Assembly (NCBI RefSeq): GCF_900107775.1
Contig: NZ_FNRF01000003.1
Location: 372,001-436,000 of the forward strand
DNA length: 64,000 bases
Direction: 5' to 3'
Source of the DNA: Xylanibacter ruminicola
GTDB lineage: Bacteria > Bacteroidota > Bacteroidia > Bacteroidales > Bacteroidaceae
This document shows positions 1-9,780 of the stretch, one piece after another (the first letter of the stretch is position 1; each line of letters opens with the position of its first letter). Both the position numbers and the translations under genes were made by a program. The notes below the pieces were generated by a model that saw only the letters and a list, made by a program, of their open reading frames with translations, did no database searches and was not told the DNA's origin.

Positions 1-262
1 GCAGAGTCCTGTTCGTGATAGTTTCATTTCGGGTGCGCATCACACCACGGCCCAGGGCATCTGTAAGCAGAACAATATCCGTTATATGAAGGCCACCAAT
101 ATGGAGGAGATGCAGCAGTGTGTCGACACTTTATTAAATAAGAAATCTACTCGTCCTGTATTGCTCGAGATATTTACCGATGCCGATGAGGACGAGCGTG
201 TTGTAAAAACATATTATCAAATTTTGAAAAATGAGAAACTGGCAAACGATAAGAGAGTTTAA
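1..262 (+). CDS. menD: MenD, 3' end (partial)
   Basis: This is the last 86 codons of a gene that begins before the window, read in the frame starting at base 2 and ending at TAA 260-262. The fragment (…[16 protein letters not shown]… to …[18 protein letters not shown]) resembles the C-terminal end of the thiamine-diphosphate enzyme SEPHCHC synthase, where a short helix follows an LLEIFTD-type strand. MenD joins isochorismate to a 2-oxoglutarate-derived unit in menaquinone synthesis. The identification rests on this short piece plus position: menB, menC and menE follow directly, and the coding end overlaps menB by 32 bases. Expected length of the whole protein is about 550 residues, so only the tail is visible here. 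Confidence 0.85.
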   Translation, partial: QSPVRDSFISGAHHTTAQGICKQNNIRYMKATNMEEMQQCVDTLLNKKSTRPVLLEIFTDADEDERVVKTYYQILKNEKLANDKRV

Positions 263-1082
263 GGAGATTTTGTTTGAGGAGTATAATGGTATCGCCAAGA
301 TTACCATTAATCGTCCGCGCTATCGCAATGCCTTCACCCCCAAGACCACTTGGGAGCTGAGTCAGGCTTTTGCTATGTGTCGTGAGATGCAGGATATCAG
401 TGTGGTATTGTTGACTGGTGCCATGAGCGAGGTGCCTGAGGGTAAGACTCTGGCCGATGTGAAGCATGCTTTCTGCTCTGGTGGCGATATGCACGTAAAG
501 GGTCGTGGAGGCTATGTGGATGAAGAGGGTGTGCCCCGTTTGAGCGTGCTCGATGTGCAGATGCAGATTCGCAGACTGCCCAAACCAGTTATTGCGATGG
601 TAAATGGTTATGCCATTGGTGGTGGACATGTGCTGCACCTGGTTTGTGACCTGACGATTGCCTCTGAGAATGCTATCTTTGGTCAGACTGGTCCTAAGGT
701 TGGTTCGTTCGATGCTGGTTTTGGTTCGTCGTACCTGGCACGTATCGTGGGTCAGAAGAAGGCGCGTGAGATTTGGTTCCTCTGTCGCCAGTACACAGCC
801 AAGGAGGCCGAAGAGATGGGTATGGTAAACAAGGTGGTGCCTATCGAGCGCCTGGAGGACGAGTGCGTAGAGTGGGCTGAGATTATGATGGAACGTTCGC
901 CCTTGGCCCTGCGTATGATCAAGGCTGGACTGAATGCCGAGTTGGATGGTCAGGCTGGTATCCAGGAGTTGGCAGGCGATTGCACCATGCTGTACTACTT
1001 CCTGGATGAGGCTCAGGAGGGTGGCAAGGCTTTCCTTGAAAAGCGCAAGCCCAACTTCAAAAAATACCCCAAAATGCCATGA
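231..1082 (+). CDS. menB: 1,4-dihydroxy-2-naphthoyl-CoA synthase
   Basis: A 283-residue crotonase-fold enzyme that cyclises o-succinylbenzoyl-CoA to 1,4-dihydroxy-2-naphthoyl-CoA in the cytoplasm. The match to type I MenB is close along its length: [10 protein letters not shown] (27-35), the oxyanion-hole segments AFCSGGD (80-86) and [12 protein letters not shown] (125-136), and [16 protein letters not shown] (150-165), whose QTG belongs to the bicarbonate-binding type I enzymes. Compared with the E. coli protein there are roughly 12 extra residues between LTGA and AFCSGGD (65-79), a loop extension. The ATG at 231 lies inside menD, and the resulting N-terminus fits Bacteroidetes homologues. 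It overlaps menC by ATGA, so the men genes are probably translationally coupled. Confidence 0.97.
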   Translation: MRNWQTIREFKEILFEEYNGIAKITINRPRYRNAFTPKTTWELSQAFAMCREMQDISVVLLTGAMSEVPEGKTLADVKHAFCSGGDMHVKGRGGYVDEEGVPRLSVLDVQMQIRRLPKPVIAMVNGYAIGGGHVLHLVCDLTIASENAIFGQTGPKVGSFDAGFGSSYLARIVGQKKAREIWFLCRQYTAKEAEEMGMVNKVVPIERLEDECVEWAEIMMERSPLALRMIKAGLNAELDGQAGIQELAGDCTMLYYFLDEAQEGGKAFLEKRKPNFKKYPKMP

Positions 1083-2095
1083 TGTTTGAAATAGAAAAAA
1101 AGATATTGCATTTTAAACAACCCGCGGGGACTTCTCGCGGGGTTTATTTAACCCGCAAGCTGTGGTTGGTTCATCTGAGTGATGGCGATAAGCATGGCGT
1201 GGGTGAGTGTGCACCGTTGCCCGATTTGAGTTGCGATGCGATGCCTGATGAGCAGTATGAGACCAAACTGAATGAATTTTGTGAGGCATTCTGCGCCAAG
1301 GGCGAGATAGATTACGATGCCCTGCGCGATTATCCTTCGATGCTGTTCGGATTGGAAACAGCCTGGCTGAATCTGCAGAAAGGCGAAAAACTCTTCGATA
1401 CCGCTTTTGCCCGTGGCGAGGTGGGCATCCCCATCAACGGTCTGGTGTGGATGGGCAACTACGAGGAGATGCTTCAGCGTATGGAGGAGAAGCTGAAATT
1501 GGGCTTCCGTTGTGTCAAGCTGAAGATTGGTGCTATCGACTTTGAGAAGGAGTTTGATTTGGTGAAACGTATCCGCGATCGCTTCTCGCATCACGAGGTG
1601 GAGCTCCGACTGGATGCCAATGGTGGCTTTACTTATGATGAGGCGCTGTATAAACTCGAACTCCTGTCGCAATACAATATCCATTCTATCGAGCAACCCA
1701 TCAAACAAGGTCAATGGGCTTATATGGCCGAACTCTGCAGGGAGTCGCCTCTGCCTATCGCCCTCGACGAGGAGTTGATAGGTGTGAACGATGCTGAGAT
1801 GAAACGTCACATGCTCGAGATTATCAAGCCCCGTTATATCATCCTCAAGCCCTCGTTGCATGGAGGCATGATGGGCAGTAAGGAGTGGATTGATATTGCT
1901 AGCAGTCTGCATATCGGCTCGTGGATTACCTCGGCTCTCGAGAGTAATATCGGCTTGAATGCCATTGCCCAGTTTGCTTCGAGTGTGTATGGCGACGATA
2001 TCAGCATGCCACAGGGCTTGGGCACTGGTCAGCTGTTTACAGATAACATTCCCATGCCCCTCACTATTCAAGGCGATCAACTATGGCGTTTATAG
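1079..2095 (+). CDS. menC: o-succinylbenzoate synthase (enolase superfamily)
   Basis: A 338-residue member of the enolase superfamily that dehydrates SHCHC to o-succinylbenzoate. The catalytic set is complete: the KxK pair at Lys147/Lys149 (VKLKIG), metal ligands Asp179 (LRLDANGG), Glu205 (SIEQP) and Asp230 (ALDEE), and the second-side lysine Lys257 (ILKPSLHGG). The N-terminal capping domain is about 110 residues. The start is ATG 1079, overlapping the menB stop; a second ATG three bases on is equally possible. The 3' end overlaps menE by 13 bases. Together with menD, menB and menE this is an ordinary menaquinone operon. Confidence 0.95.
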   Translation: MMFEIEKKILHFKQPAGTSRGVYLTRKLWLVHLSDGDKHGVGECAPLPDLSCDAMPDEQYETKLNEFCEAFCAKGEIDYDALRDYPSMLFGLETAWLNLQKGEKLFDTAFARGEVGIPINGLVWMGNYEEMLQRMEEKLKLGFRCVKLKIGAIDFEKEFDLVKRIRDRFSHHEVELRLDANGGFTYDEALYKLELLSQYNIHSIEQPIKQGQWAYMAELCRESPLPIALDEELIGVNDAEMKRHMLEIIKPRYIILKPSLHGGMMGSKEWIDIASSLHIGSWITSALESNIGLNAIAQFASSVYGDDISMPQGLGTGQLFTDNIPMPLTIQGDQLWRL

Positions 2096-3054
2096 ACGAG
2101 TGGAATAATGATTCGGCCTACGTTGAGGTGAAAACCAGTGGTAGTACTGGTGAGCCTAAACGTATGCTGGTGGAGAAGCGCAGGATGCTGAATTCTGCCC
2201 GCATAACCTGCGACTTTTTGGGATTGAAGCCTGGCGATACGGCGCTGCTGTGTATGAGTACCGATTATATTGCTGGTAAGATGATGGTGGTGCGCTCGAT
2301 TGAGCGAGGACTGAGATTGATTGAAGTGGAGCCCTGTGGGCACCCGTTAGCCGATAACTATCAACTATCCACTATCAACTATCAACTGAACTTTGCCGCT
2401 ATGGTACCGATGCAGGTGTATAACTCGTTGCAGGTGCCTGAGGAGAAGGAGCGACTGATGGCTATCCGACATCTGATTATTGGTGGTGGTGCGATTGATG
2501 AGGCGATGGAGGCCGAGTTGCGTACTTTCCCCCATGCCGTGTGGAGCACCTATGGCATGACGGAGACACTCTCACATATCGCCCTGCGACGCATCAGCGG
2601 ACCTGAGGCCTCAGAGTGGTACACGCCTTTCGCCACTGTTAAGCTCAGTACTACCGACGAAGGTTGTCTGGTGATTGATGCCCCTGAGGTTTGCGCCCAG
2701 AGGTTGACCACCAACGATATTGTGGAGCTGAAGCCCGATGGCCGGTTCCGCATCCGTGGTCGCAAGGATAATGTGATTTGTTCGGGTGGTATCAAGATAC
2801 AGATCGAGGAGGTTGAGCAAACTTTAAAAAAGTACATGCGCGTACCTTATATTATAAGTAAACGTAAGGATGAGAAGTTTGGCGAGATAGTGGTGCTGTT
2901 GACAGAGGGTGATACAGCCGAGGCCCAGACCATCTGCGAGCAGGTGCTACCTAAGTACCATCAACCTAAAGTATACTTGCATGTAAACCAAATTCCGCTT
3001 ACCGAAACAGGCAAACCAGCCCGCAAAAAGGCCGAGGAACTGGCTAGAAAGTGA
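2083..3054 (+). CDS. menE: o-succinylbenzoate-CoA ligase, short form
   Basis: A 323-residue adenylate-forming enzyme that activates o-succinylbenzoate to its CoA thioester. Visible motifs are the ATP loop TSGSTGEPK (18-26), STYGMTE near 165-171, the hinge GRFRIRGRKDNVICSGG and the C-terminal catalytic lysine Lys311 in LTETGKPARKK. It lacks roughly the first 100-130 residues of the 450-480-residue form found in E. coli and Bacillus; because all catalytic motifs remain, I take this as the compact Bacteroidetes version, not a truncation. Odd feature: residues 91-103 (DNYQLSTINYQLN) are encoded by a 7-bp tandem repeat and interrupt the segment between HPLA and FAAMVP. Last gene of the men operon; a hairpin follows. 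Confidence 0.93.
   Translation: MAFIDEWNNDSAYVEVKTSGSTGEPKRMLVEKRRMLNSARITCDFLGLKPGDTALLCMSTDYIAGKMMVVRSIERGLRLIEVEPCGHPLADNYQLSTINYQLNFAAMVPMQVYNSLQVPEEKERLMAIRHLIIGGGAIDEAMEAELRTFPHAVWSTYGMTETLSHIALRRISGPEASEWYTPFATVKLSTTDEGCLVIDAPEVCAQRLTTNDIVELKPDGRFRIRGRKDNVICSGGIKIQIEEVEQTLKKYMRVPYIISKRKDEKFGEIVVLLTEGDTAEAQTICEQVLPKYHQPKVYLHVNQIPLTETGKPARKKAEELARK
2357..2387 (+). repeat. 7-bp tandem repeat inside menE
   Basis: The unit ACTATCA is repeated four times plus ACT, with one mismatch (2357-2387). It is in frame with menE and encodes Asn/Tyr/Gln-rich residues. Gain or loss of one unit would shift the menE frame. Similar 7-8 bp microrepeats lie between genes elsewhere in the window. Confidence 0.9.
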
Positions 3055-3056
3055 AT

Positions 3057-3080
3057 AGGACTACTCTCGCGAGCAGTCCT
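3057..3080. terminator. hairpin between convergent menE and aroB
   Basis: Inverted repeat AGGACTACTC / GAGCAGTCCT (9 of 10 pairs) with loop TCGC, three bases after the menE stop. There is no clear T-run on either side, so termination is inferred mainly from the convergent arrangement. Confidence 0.5.
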
Positions 3081-3146
3081 ACTCTGATTAGTTAGTAATA
3101 TGATTAGGTCTATTAAGTTGAATTGGTTTGTGTTAAGTCACCAGCA

Positions 3147-4196
3147 TCAGCTTTCTCTATAAAAGTCGAATGCCTCATAGATTTCCTCCTTCGTAGCTGT
3201 CTGGTCGATAAGGATATCGCCTACACCTCCCAGCAGTGTGAAGTTTATGATGCCAGCTATATTTTTCTTGTCGTGCGTCATCAGCTCCAACAGGGTGGGG
3301 TAATCATCGCACGTAATGTTCATCTTTCCGTAGTGATCCAATATGAATCTCACCGTCTGGCGCATCTTGTCAGTGGGGAATCCCGTTTTGATGGCGCTCA
3401 GGTACAATTCTACTATCAGGCCCCATGCCACAGCGTAGCCGTGCAGTACAGGCTTGTGCTTCAGGGCGAACGATTCGAACGCGTGTCCTGCGGTATGACC
3501 TAAGTTCAATGCCTTACGGATGCCCTTCTCGGTGGGGTCTTCAGTTACGATACGTTGTTTAACAGCTACCGATTCGGCCACCATACGCTTTAACTGTTCC
3601 AGATCAGGGTGCTCGATATCGAACGAGAGCAACTCGCCCAGCATCTTTGCGTCGTTAATCAGACCGTGTTTCAGCATCTCGGCATAACCCGACAGCATGT
3701 TCTCAGTATCCAGGGTTTTCAGAAATTCAGTGTCCAGTATCACGCTCTTGGCATTGTTAAACACGCCAATCTCGTTTTTCAGGCCTAGGAAGTTGATGCC
3801 TGTCTTACCACCTACCGATGCGTCAACCATCGAGAGCAGGGTAGTGGGGATGTTAATGTAGTTTATGCCGCGCTTAAAAGTCGAAGCCGCAAAACCACCT
3901 AAGTCGGTTACCATGCCACCGCCTATATTTATTAATAAGGTGTGACGTGTAGCACCACCATCGCTTAGTTCCTGCCATACATGACTCAGCGAAGCCAGGT
4001 TCTTATGCGTATCAGTAGCCTCGATTACGATGCGCTTAGCGCCTGCCATGCTATCGAACTGCTCGATGACTGGCAGACAGAACTCTGCTGTGGTCTCGTC
4101 GGCCAGGACGAAAACCTTATCGTGTTCACACTCTGCTATAGCTTCAGCGAGTGTACGATCCAGCTGGTCTGATATGACAACTTTTTGTGGGCTCAT
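3147..4196 (-). CDS. aroB: 3-dehydroquinate synthase
   Basis: A 349-residue NAD- and metal-dependent enzyme converting DAHP to 3-dehydroquinate, step two of the shikimate pathway. It shows the family pattern in order: IGGGMVTDLGGFAASTFKRG (nucleotide binding), INIPTTLLSMVDASVGGKTGIN, the metal-ligand region GYAEMLKHGLI and the HxxxH-type segment LGHTAGHAFE, with a later His in KPVLHGYAVAWG. Length is typical. It is transcribed alone on the minus strand from a promoter at 4237-4270, convergent with menE, so shikimate and menaquinone genes are neighbours although not co-transcribed. Chorismate from this pathway is the precursor of menaquinone. Confidence 0.96.
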   Translation of the reverse strand: MSPQKVVISDQLDRTLAEAIAECEHDKVFVLADETTAEFCLPVIEQFDSMAGAKRIVIEATDTHKNLASLSHVWQELSDGGATRHTLLINIGGGMVTDLGGFAASTFKRGINYINIPTTLLSMVDASVGGKTGINFLGLKNEIGVFNNAKSVILDTEFLKTLDTENMLSGYAEMLKHGLINDAKMLGELLSFDIEHPDLEQLKRMVAESVAVKQRIVTEDPTEKGIRKALNLGHTAGHAFESFALKHKPVLHGYAVAWGLIVELYLSAIKTGFPTDKMRQTVRFILDHYGKMNITCDDYPTLLELMTHDKKNIAGIINFTLLGGVGDILIDQTATKEEIYEAFDFYRES

Positions 4197-4236
4197 TGTT
4201 TGGTGCCGTAGTTGACTTTTTAATTTTTATTGTGTG

Positions 4237-4270
4237 CAAAGATAACATTATTTTTTTAAATCGTAACAAA
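4237..4270 (-). promoter_or_regulatory. aroB promoter
   Basis: On the minus strand TATCTTTG (4244-4237) matches the Bacteroidetes -7 box TAnnTTTG. A TTTG lies at 4270-4267, 22 nt upstream, slightly further than the usual 19-21. The predicted 5' leader is about 35 nt. Confidence 0.65.
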
Positions 4271-4352
4271 TTAAACAAAAAAAACGCCTATAGGTTAAAC
4301 TTTTTTTTTGAAAAGGCGTCAAACTTTCAAAAAAACATAGAAAAAAGTAACA

Positions 4353-7304
4353 ATGAGAAGATTATTACTATTCATGATGGCCGTATCTTTAACGGTATTA
4401 TCAGTACACGCACAGCGCGTGGTTTCAGGTAAAGTGATTGAGCAGGATACGCAGGATGCAGTTATTCAGGCCACCGCTTCTATTCTCTCTGGTGAGAAGG
4501 TTGTGGCCAATGGTGTAACCAACACTGATGGTGCTTTCCGTGTTACAGCCCCCAGCGATGGTACATATACCTTAAAGATTACCTATGTGGGCTTTAAAAC
4601 TTACACCAAGAAGTTTACATTAAAGGATGGTAAGGGTTACAATGCCGGCACCATCTCGCTGAGTCCCGATGCAATCATGCTGAAGGGTGCCACTGTTACA
4701 GCGCGCGCCTCGAAGGTAACGCTGAAGGCCGACACCTTTGTATATAATGCAGCCGCCTTCCGTACCCCCGAGGGTTCGGTAGTTGAGGAGCTGGTTAAGC
4801 GCCTGCCAGGTGCCGAGGTGAGCGACGATGGTACGATTAAGATTAATGGTAAGGAGGTGAAGAAGATTCTGGTGGATGGTAAGGAGTTCATGACTGGTGA
4901 TACCAAGACTGCCATGAAGAATCTGCCTACCAATATCATCGACCGCATTAAGGCTTATGACAAGCAGAGCGACCTGGCCCGTGTATCAGGTATCGAGGAT
5001 GGCGAAGAGGAGACAGTGCTCGACTTTGGTATCAAGCAGGGTATGAACAAGGGCTTTATGATGAATGCCGATATCGCCGCAGGTACCCAGAACCGTTATT
5101 CGGGTCGTATCTTTGGTGGTATCATGAATAGCAATATGAAGGTGTTCCTGATGACCAATGCCAACAACACCAACGATATGGGATTCCCAGGTGGTGGCGG
5201 TGGTGGCCGTTTTGGTGGTGGTCGCCAGGGTCTTACTGCTAATAAGATGACAGGTGTCAACCTGAACTACGAGAATACAGGCAAGCTGGTTCTGGATGGT
5301 AGTGTACGTTGGAACCACAGCGATGGCGATGCCCTCTCAAAGGTTACCAGCATGACCATGTATGGTGCCACCAACTCGCAGTATGGTAACAGTCTTACAC
5401 AGAACTATACCCGTTCTAACAACTGGAATGCCCAGATGCGTTTGGAGTGGACCCCCGACTCGATGACCAACATCATGTTCCGTCCCAACTTCCGTTATAA
5501 CTCACAGGATGGCGATAACGAGGGTGCCGAGGCTACCTTCACAGCCAATCCTTTCGACAATAAGAGTATCCTTAGTCCGCTCGACCAGTTGGATGAGCTG
5601 AAGGATATCCTGAAGAATAATCGTACGCAGAACAGCGTTTCGTATAGCGATTCAAAGAATGTAAGTGGTATGTTGCAGTTCAACCGTCGTCTCAGCAATA
5701 CAGGTCGTAACATCACTGTACAGCTGAATGCTGGTTGGAGCGATGGCACCAGCAAATCGGCTTCTAACAGCCTGATTAACTATTACACCTTAGGAATTAT
5801 CGATTCTACAACCATTACCAATCGTTATTCTATCACCCCAACCAAGAACTACAACTATAGCGCACGCATTACTTATAGCGAGCCTATTCTGCCTCGCACT
5901 TACTTGCAGTTCAGCTATCAGTACCAGTATCGTTTCCAGAAGAGCGATCGTGGTACCTATGATTTCAGTAAGATTGATCCAGTGGCAGCTTGGAATGGTG
6001 GTTATCGCTCATGGGATGAGTATCTGAGCCAGTTTGGTCGTATCCCATCGCTCGATCCTTATCGCGACGATAGCCAGAGCCGTTACTCTGAGTACCAGAA
6101 CTACATCCACACCGTTGAGATGATGCTGCGTATTGTTCGCAACTCGTATACCTTTAATATTGGTGTGCAGATGGTGCCTCAGAAGTCGCACTTTATTCAG
6201 GACTACAAGGGTATCCATGCCGATACCACCCGCACTGTAACCAACTTTGCACCAACGATGGATTTCCGTTGGAAGAAGTCGCAGACTGGTCAGTTGCGCT
6301 TCACCTATCGTGCTAACACCTCGCAGCCCTCTATGAGCGACCTGCTGGATATCGTAGATAACAGCGACCCCCTGAACATTACACGAGGTAACCCAGGCCT
6401 GAAGCCTTCGTTCACCCAGAACTTCCGTTTGTTCTACAACGATTACTTCCAGAAGCACCAGCGTGCTGTGATGACATTCGTAAACTTCTCTACCACCGCT
6501 AACTCTATCGCCAACAAGGTAACCCTGTTGGATGGTGGTGCACGTATGACCCGTCCTGAGAACGTGAATGGTAACTGGAACGCCAACGTGGGTTTGATGT
6601 TCAATACAGCTATCGACTCGGCTGGCTACTTTAACGTGAATACATTTACTAACTTTGGATACAACCACAACGTTGGTTTTGTTAATGATGGTGTGAGCGA
6701 TGCCAAGGCTGTTACCAAATCGCAGACCATCATGGAGCGTCTGGCCTTCAGCTATCGTAATGATTGGTTGGAGATCGAGCTTAACGGATCGCTCAACTAC
6801 AACCGCAACCGTAGTGAGTTGCAAACCAGTAATAACCTTGATACCTGGCAGTTTACCTACGGAGGTATGTTGGGCGTAACAGCTCCTTGGGGCACATCGC
6901 TTACCACCAACCTGAACATGCAGAGCCGTCGTGGTTACTACGATGCCTCGATGAACACCAACGAGCTTATCTGGAATGCCCAGCTTTCGCAGAGCTTCCT
7001 CAAGGGTAAGCCCCTTACCATCTCGCTGCAGCTGTACGACATCCTGCACCAGCAGAGCACACTGTCGAGCACAGTCACAGCTATGATGCGTAACGATACC
7101 CAGTACAACGCTGTTACCAGCTATGGCATGGTTCACGTCATCTATCGCTTGAACCTGTTTGGTGGCCGTGCCGGTCGTCAGGGTGGCTTTGGTGGTCCTG
7201 GTGGTCCTGGTGGTCGCGGTGGCCGTGGTGGCCGTGGTGGCTTTGGCGGTGGCGGCTTTGGTGGCCCACGTGGTGGCGGCTTTGGCGGCCCACGTATGTT
7301 CTAA
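4353..7304 (+). CDS. outer-membrane beta-barrel protein with Gly-rich C-terminus
   Basis: A 983-residue outer-membrane protein of the TonB-receptor-like OMP_b-brl group common in Bacteroidetes. A signal peptide (about 1-21, MRRLLLFMMAVSLTVLSVHA) precedes a carboxypeptidase-regulatory-like domain (about 22-110), a plug-like region (about 125-230, with VEELVKRLPGAEVSDDG and ILVDGKEFMTGD) and a long beta-barrel with repeated aromatic strands. Two parts are glycine-rich: a loop near residue 275 (PGGGGGGRFGGG) and the last 45 residues, which are nearly all Gly, Arg, Phe and Pro. The barrel therefore does not end in an aromatic strand as most do, although the final residue is Phe. Substrate unknown. 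It is a single gene with its own terminator. Confidence 0.85.
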   Translation: MRRLLLFMMAVSLTVLSVHAQRVVSGKVIEQDTQDAVIQATASILSGEKVVANGVTNTDGAFRVTAPSDGTYTLKITYVGFKTYTKKFTLKDGKGYNAGTISLSPDAIMLKGATVTARASKVTLKADTFVYNAAAFRTPEGSVVEELVKRLPGAEVSDDGTIKINGKEVKKILVDGKEFMTGDTKTAMKNLPTNIIDRIKAYDKQSDLARVSGIEDGEEETVLDFGIKQGMNKGFMMNADIAAGTQNRYSGRIFGGIMNSNMKVFLMTNANNTNDMGFPGGGGGGRFGGGRQGLTANKMTGVNLNYENTGKLVLDGSVRWNHSDGDALSKVTSMTMYGATNSQYGNSLTQNYTRSNNWNAQMRLEWTPDSMTNIMFRPNFRYNSQDGDNEGAEATFTANPFDNKSILSPLDQLDELKDILKNNRTQNSVSYSDSKNVSGMLQFNRRLSNTGRNITVQLNAGWSDGTSKSASNSLINYYTLGIIDSTTITNRYSITPTKNYNYSARITYSEPILPRTYLQFSYQYQYRFQKSDRGTYDFSKIDPVAAWNGGYRSWDEYLSQFGRIPSLDPYRDDSQSRYSEYQNYIHTVEMMLRIVRNSYTFNIGVQMVPQKSHFIQDYKGIHADTTRTVTNFAPTMDFRWKKSQTGQLRFTYRANTSQPSMSDLLDIVDNSDPLNITRGNPGLKPSFTQNFRLFYNDYFQKHQRAVMTFVNFSTTANSIANKVTLLDGGARMTRPENVNGNWNANVGLMFNTAIDSAGYFNVNTFTNFGYNHNVGFVNDGVSDAKAVTKSQTIMERLAFSYRNDWLEIELNGSLNYNRNRSELQTSNNLDTWQFTYGGMLGVTAPWGTSLTTNLNMQSRRGYYDASMNTNELIWNAQLSQSFLKGKPLTISLQLYDILHQQSTLSSTVTAMMRNDTQYNAVTSYGMVHVIYRLNLFGGRAGRQGGFGGPGGPGGRGGRGGRGGFGGGGFGGPRGGGFGGPRMF

Positions 7305-7320
7305 CTAACTTATTAACGGA

Positions 7321-7356
7321 ATTGCTCCAAAATTTTTTGGGGCAATTTCTTTTTTA
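7321..7356 (+). terminator. rho-independent terminator after the OMP gene
   Basis: A 12-bp stem (7321-7332 with 7335-7346, one G-U pair) and a 2-nt loop, followed by a T-rich tract. It begins 16 nt after the stop codon. Confidence 0.85.
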
Positions 7357-7372
7357 TCTCCCAAAAAAGTGC

Positions 7373-7380
7373 TACCTTTG
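7373..7380 (+). promoter_or_regulatory. promoter of the nucleotidyltransferase-guaA unit
   Basis: TACCTTTG fits the -7 consensus TAnnTTTG; no good -33 TTTG is present at the expected distance. The transcript would start near 7387, which supports ATG 7408 as the start codon. Confidence 0.6.
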
Positions 7381-7407
7381 CACCCCAAATAAAGCATAGT
7401 GCGCCGA

Positions 7408-8109
7408 ATGAAGCAAGCGATGATATTTGCCGCAGGGCTTGGCACTCGTCTCAAGCCACTAACCGACACCATGCCTAAGGCACTGGTGAGGGTAGGGGGG
7501 CAGCCGCTCATTTGGCATGTAATACAAAAACTTAAACGTTCTGGTTATGAGCGCATTGTGGTAAATGTTCACCACTTTGCCGATCAGATTGTAACCTATC
7601 TCGAGGAAAATCATAATTTTGGTTTGGATATCCGTATCAGCGACGAAACCAGTGCGCTGCTCGAAACAGGTGGTGGCATCAAGAAGGCGCTGCCTTTGTT
7701 TGATGCTAATGAGCCCATCCTGATTCATAATGTGGATATCCTGAGCAATCTCGACCTCGAGGCGCTGCCCATGGATGCCCCCTTGCTGGTAGTCAGCGAG
7801 CGCCAGACCAAGCGTTATCTGATGTTCGATGACGAGATGCGCCTGCATGGCTGGACCAACATCGAAACAGGTCAGATTAAGGGCGAAAAAGCTGATAAGC
7901 TATTAGCTTTTTCGGGCATTCACGTGTTCCACCCATCACTCGTGCCATTGTTGGATGAGTGGCCCGATCGCTTCCCCATTATGGACTTTTATCTCAAGGC
8001 CTGTGGCACCCATCTGATCCGTGGTTACGAGGCTAAGGATTTGCGCCTGCTTGATGTGGGTAAGCTTGATACCCTCGACAACGCTGAAAAATTTATCAAA
8101 TCATTATAG
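7408..8109 (+). CDS. sugar-phosphate nucleotidyltransferase
   Basis: A 233-residue protein of the NTP_transferase family, which transfers a nucleotidyl group to a sugar 1-phosphate. It carries the N-terminal signature [20 protein letters not shown], then [10 protein letters not shown] and a metal-binding Asp in LIHNVDIL. It lacks the left-handed beta-helix of GlmU. Length and motifs resemble MurU-type N-acetylmuramate-1-phosphate uridylyltransferases and GDP-mannose pyrophosphorylase-like proteins, but the substrate cannot be read from sequence. I chose ATG 7408 over the in-frame GTG at 7399 because the N-terminal strand then begins [10 protein letters not shown]. It lies 5 bp before guaA and is probably co-transcribed with it. 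Confidence 0.85.
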   Translation: MKQAMIFAAGLGTRLKPLTDTMPKALVRVGGQPLIWHVIQKLKRSGYERIVVNVHHFADQIVTYLEENHNFGLDIRISDETSALLETGGGIKKALPLFDANEPILIHNVDILSNLDLEALPMDAPLLVVSERQTKRYLMFDDEMRLHGWTNIETGQIKGEKADKLLAFSGIHVFHPSLVPLLDEWPDRFPIMDFYLKACGTHLIRGYEAKDLRLLDVGKLDTLDNAEKFIKSL

Positions 8110-8114
8110 TTTAT

Positions 8115-9719
8115 ATGACACAGAAGATTATTATTCTCGATTTCGGTTCGCAAACCACGCAGCTTATCGGCCGTCGTGTGCGCGAGCTGGACACCTTCTG
8201 CGAGATTATGCCCTACAACAAATTCCCGAAGGACGATCCCTCGGTGATTGGTGTAATTCTGAGTGGTTCGCCCTACTCGGTACACGATCCTGAGGCTTTC
8301 AAGGTCGACCTGTTGCAGTTTGTAGGTCGTGTGCCAGTGCTGGGTATCTGCTATGGTGCTCAGTTCATCAGTCACACCCTGGGTGGTAAGGTCGAAAAGG
8401 CCGACTCTCGCGAGTATGGACGTGCCAATCTTGAGACTGTCGACACCACGAACCCTCTGTTCAAAGGTTTCGAGCAGCACTCACAGGTATGGATGAGCCA
8501 TGGCGACACCATCACCTCAATCCCCGAGGGTTTCGAGGTTATTGGTTCTACTAAGGACGTTAAGAACGCTGCTTTCTGGCGCGATGGCGTATGGGCTGTA
8601 CAGTTCCACCCCGAGGTGTTCCACACCCTGCAGGGTACACAGCTCCTGAAGAACTTCGTAGTTGATATCTGTGGCAGTAAGCAGGAGTGGAGTGCCGCTT
8701 CGTTCGTCGATTCTACAGTAGCCGAACTCAAGGCTCAGCTGGGCGACGACCGTGTGATTCTCGGCCTCTCAGGTGGTGTTGATTCATCTGTTGCTGCTGT
8801 ACTGCTAAACAAGGCCATCGGCAATCGTCTTACCTGTATCTTTGTAGATCATGGTATGTTGCGTAAGAACGAGTTCCAACAGGTGATGGAGGACTACAAG
8901 GTGCTGGGCCTGAATGTGATAGGTGTTGATGCCAGCGCTAAGTTCTTTGCCGATCTGGCTGGTGTTACCGATCCTGAGCAGAAGCGTAAGATTATCGGTC
9001 GCGACTTTGTCGAGGTGTTCAATGCCGAGGCTAAGAAGATTACCGATGCCAAGTGGCTGGCTCAGGGTACTATCTACCCCGACCGTATCGAGAGCTTGAA
9101 TATCACAGGTAAGGTCATCAAGAGCCACCATAACGTAGGCGGTCTACCTAAGGAGATGCACTTGCAGCTTTGCGAGCCCCTGCAGTGGTTGTTCAAGGAC
9201 GAGGTTCGTCGTGTAGGTCGCCAGTTGGGCATGCCCGAGCACTTGATTACCCGTCACCCCTTCCCTGGTCCTGGCTTGGCTGTTCGTATCCTGGGCGATA
9301 TCACTCCTGAGAAGGTACGTATCCTGCAGGATGCCGACGATATCTATATCCGCGGTCTGCGCGATTACAAGGTAAAGCTGAGTGGCGAAGAGGCCCGCAA
9401 GGTGCTGGCTGCCGGTATCCCTGCCGATATGAAGGATGGCGAGATCGAGGTTTCGCTCTACGATCAGATCTGGCAAGCAGGTGCCATCCTGCTTTCTACT
9501 GTTCGCAGTGTAGGTGTGATGGGCGATGAGCGTACCTACGAGCATCCCGTTGCCCTGCGCGCTGTAACATCAACTGATGCGATGACAGCCGACTGGGCAC
9601 ATCTGCCTTACGACTTCATGGCTAAGGTAAGTAACGAGATTATTAATAAGGTACGTGGCGTAAACCGCGTTTGCTACGATATCTCGTCGAAACCACCCGC
9701 AACCATCGAGTGGGAGTAA
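8115..9719 (+). CDS. guaA: GMP synthase (glutamine-hydrolysing)
   Basis: A 534-residue cytoplasmic enzyme that aminates XMP to GMP. The N-terminal class I glutamine amidotransferase domain has the nucleophile Cys79 in GICYGAQ and the His/Glu pair in QFHPEVFHT. The ATP-pyrophosphatase domain begins with the PP-loop GLSGGVDSS (about 219-227), and the C-terminal dimerisation domain ends in the conserved [11 protein letters not shown]. Length and motif order are those of a complete enzyme. It follows a nucleotidyltransferase gene by 5 bp and ends in a strong terminator. Confidence 0.98.
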   Translation: MTQKIIILDFGSQTTQLIGRRVRELDTFCEIMPYNKFPKDDPSVIGVILSGSPYSVHDPEAFKVDLLQFVGRVPVLGICYGAQFISHTLGGKVEKADSREYGRANLETVDTTNPLFKGFEQHSQVWMSHGDTITSIPEGFEVIGSTKDVKNAAFWRDGVWAVQFHPEVFHTLQGTQLLKNFVVDICGSKQEWSAASFVDSTVAELKAQLGDDRVILGLSGGVDSSVAAVLLNKAIGNRLTCIFVDHGMLRKNEFQQVMEDYKVLGLNVIGVDASAKFFADLAGVTDPEQKRKIIGRDFVEVFNAEAKKITDAKWLAQGTIYPDRIESLNITGKVIKSHHNVGGLPKEMHLQLCEPLQWLFKDEVRRVGRQLGMPEHLITRHPFPGPGLAVRILGDITPEKVRILQDADDIYIRGLRDYKVKLSGEEARKVLAAGIPADMKDGEIEVSLYDQIWQAGAILLSTVRSVGVMGDERTYEHPVALRAVTSTDAMTADWAHLPYDFMAKVSNEIINKVRGVNRVCYDISSKPPATIEWE

Positions 9720-9732
9720 ACATCAATACTTT

Positions 9733-9761
9733 AAAGCTCTGCCGGTTGGCAGGGCTTTTTT
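9733..9761 (+). terminator. guaA terminator
   Basis: Stem AAAGCTCTGCC / GGCAGGGCTTT (one G-U pair), loop GGTT, followed by a T-run; it starts 14 nt after the guaA stop. Confidence 0.9.
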
Positions 9762-9780
9762 GTTAAAATCCTTAAATTAC

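Noticed and set aside
2083..3054. menE as a truncated pseudogene
   Set aside because: Although about 130 residues shorter than the classical form, all catalytic motifs are present and the short form fits the Bacteroidetes operon.
4284..4319. Inverted repeat ACGCCT / AGGCGT in the leader of the OMP gene
   Set aside because: Only 6 bp with a long T-rich spacer; too weak to separate from chance.
6009..7136. 375-codon antisense frame over the OMP gene
   Set aside because: Composition is typical of shadow translation; the plus-strand gene is well supported.
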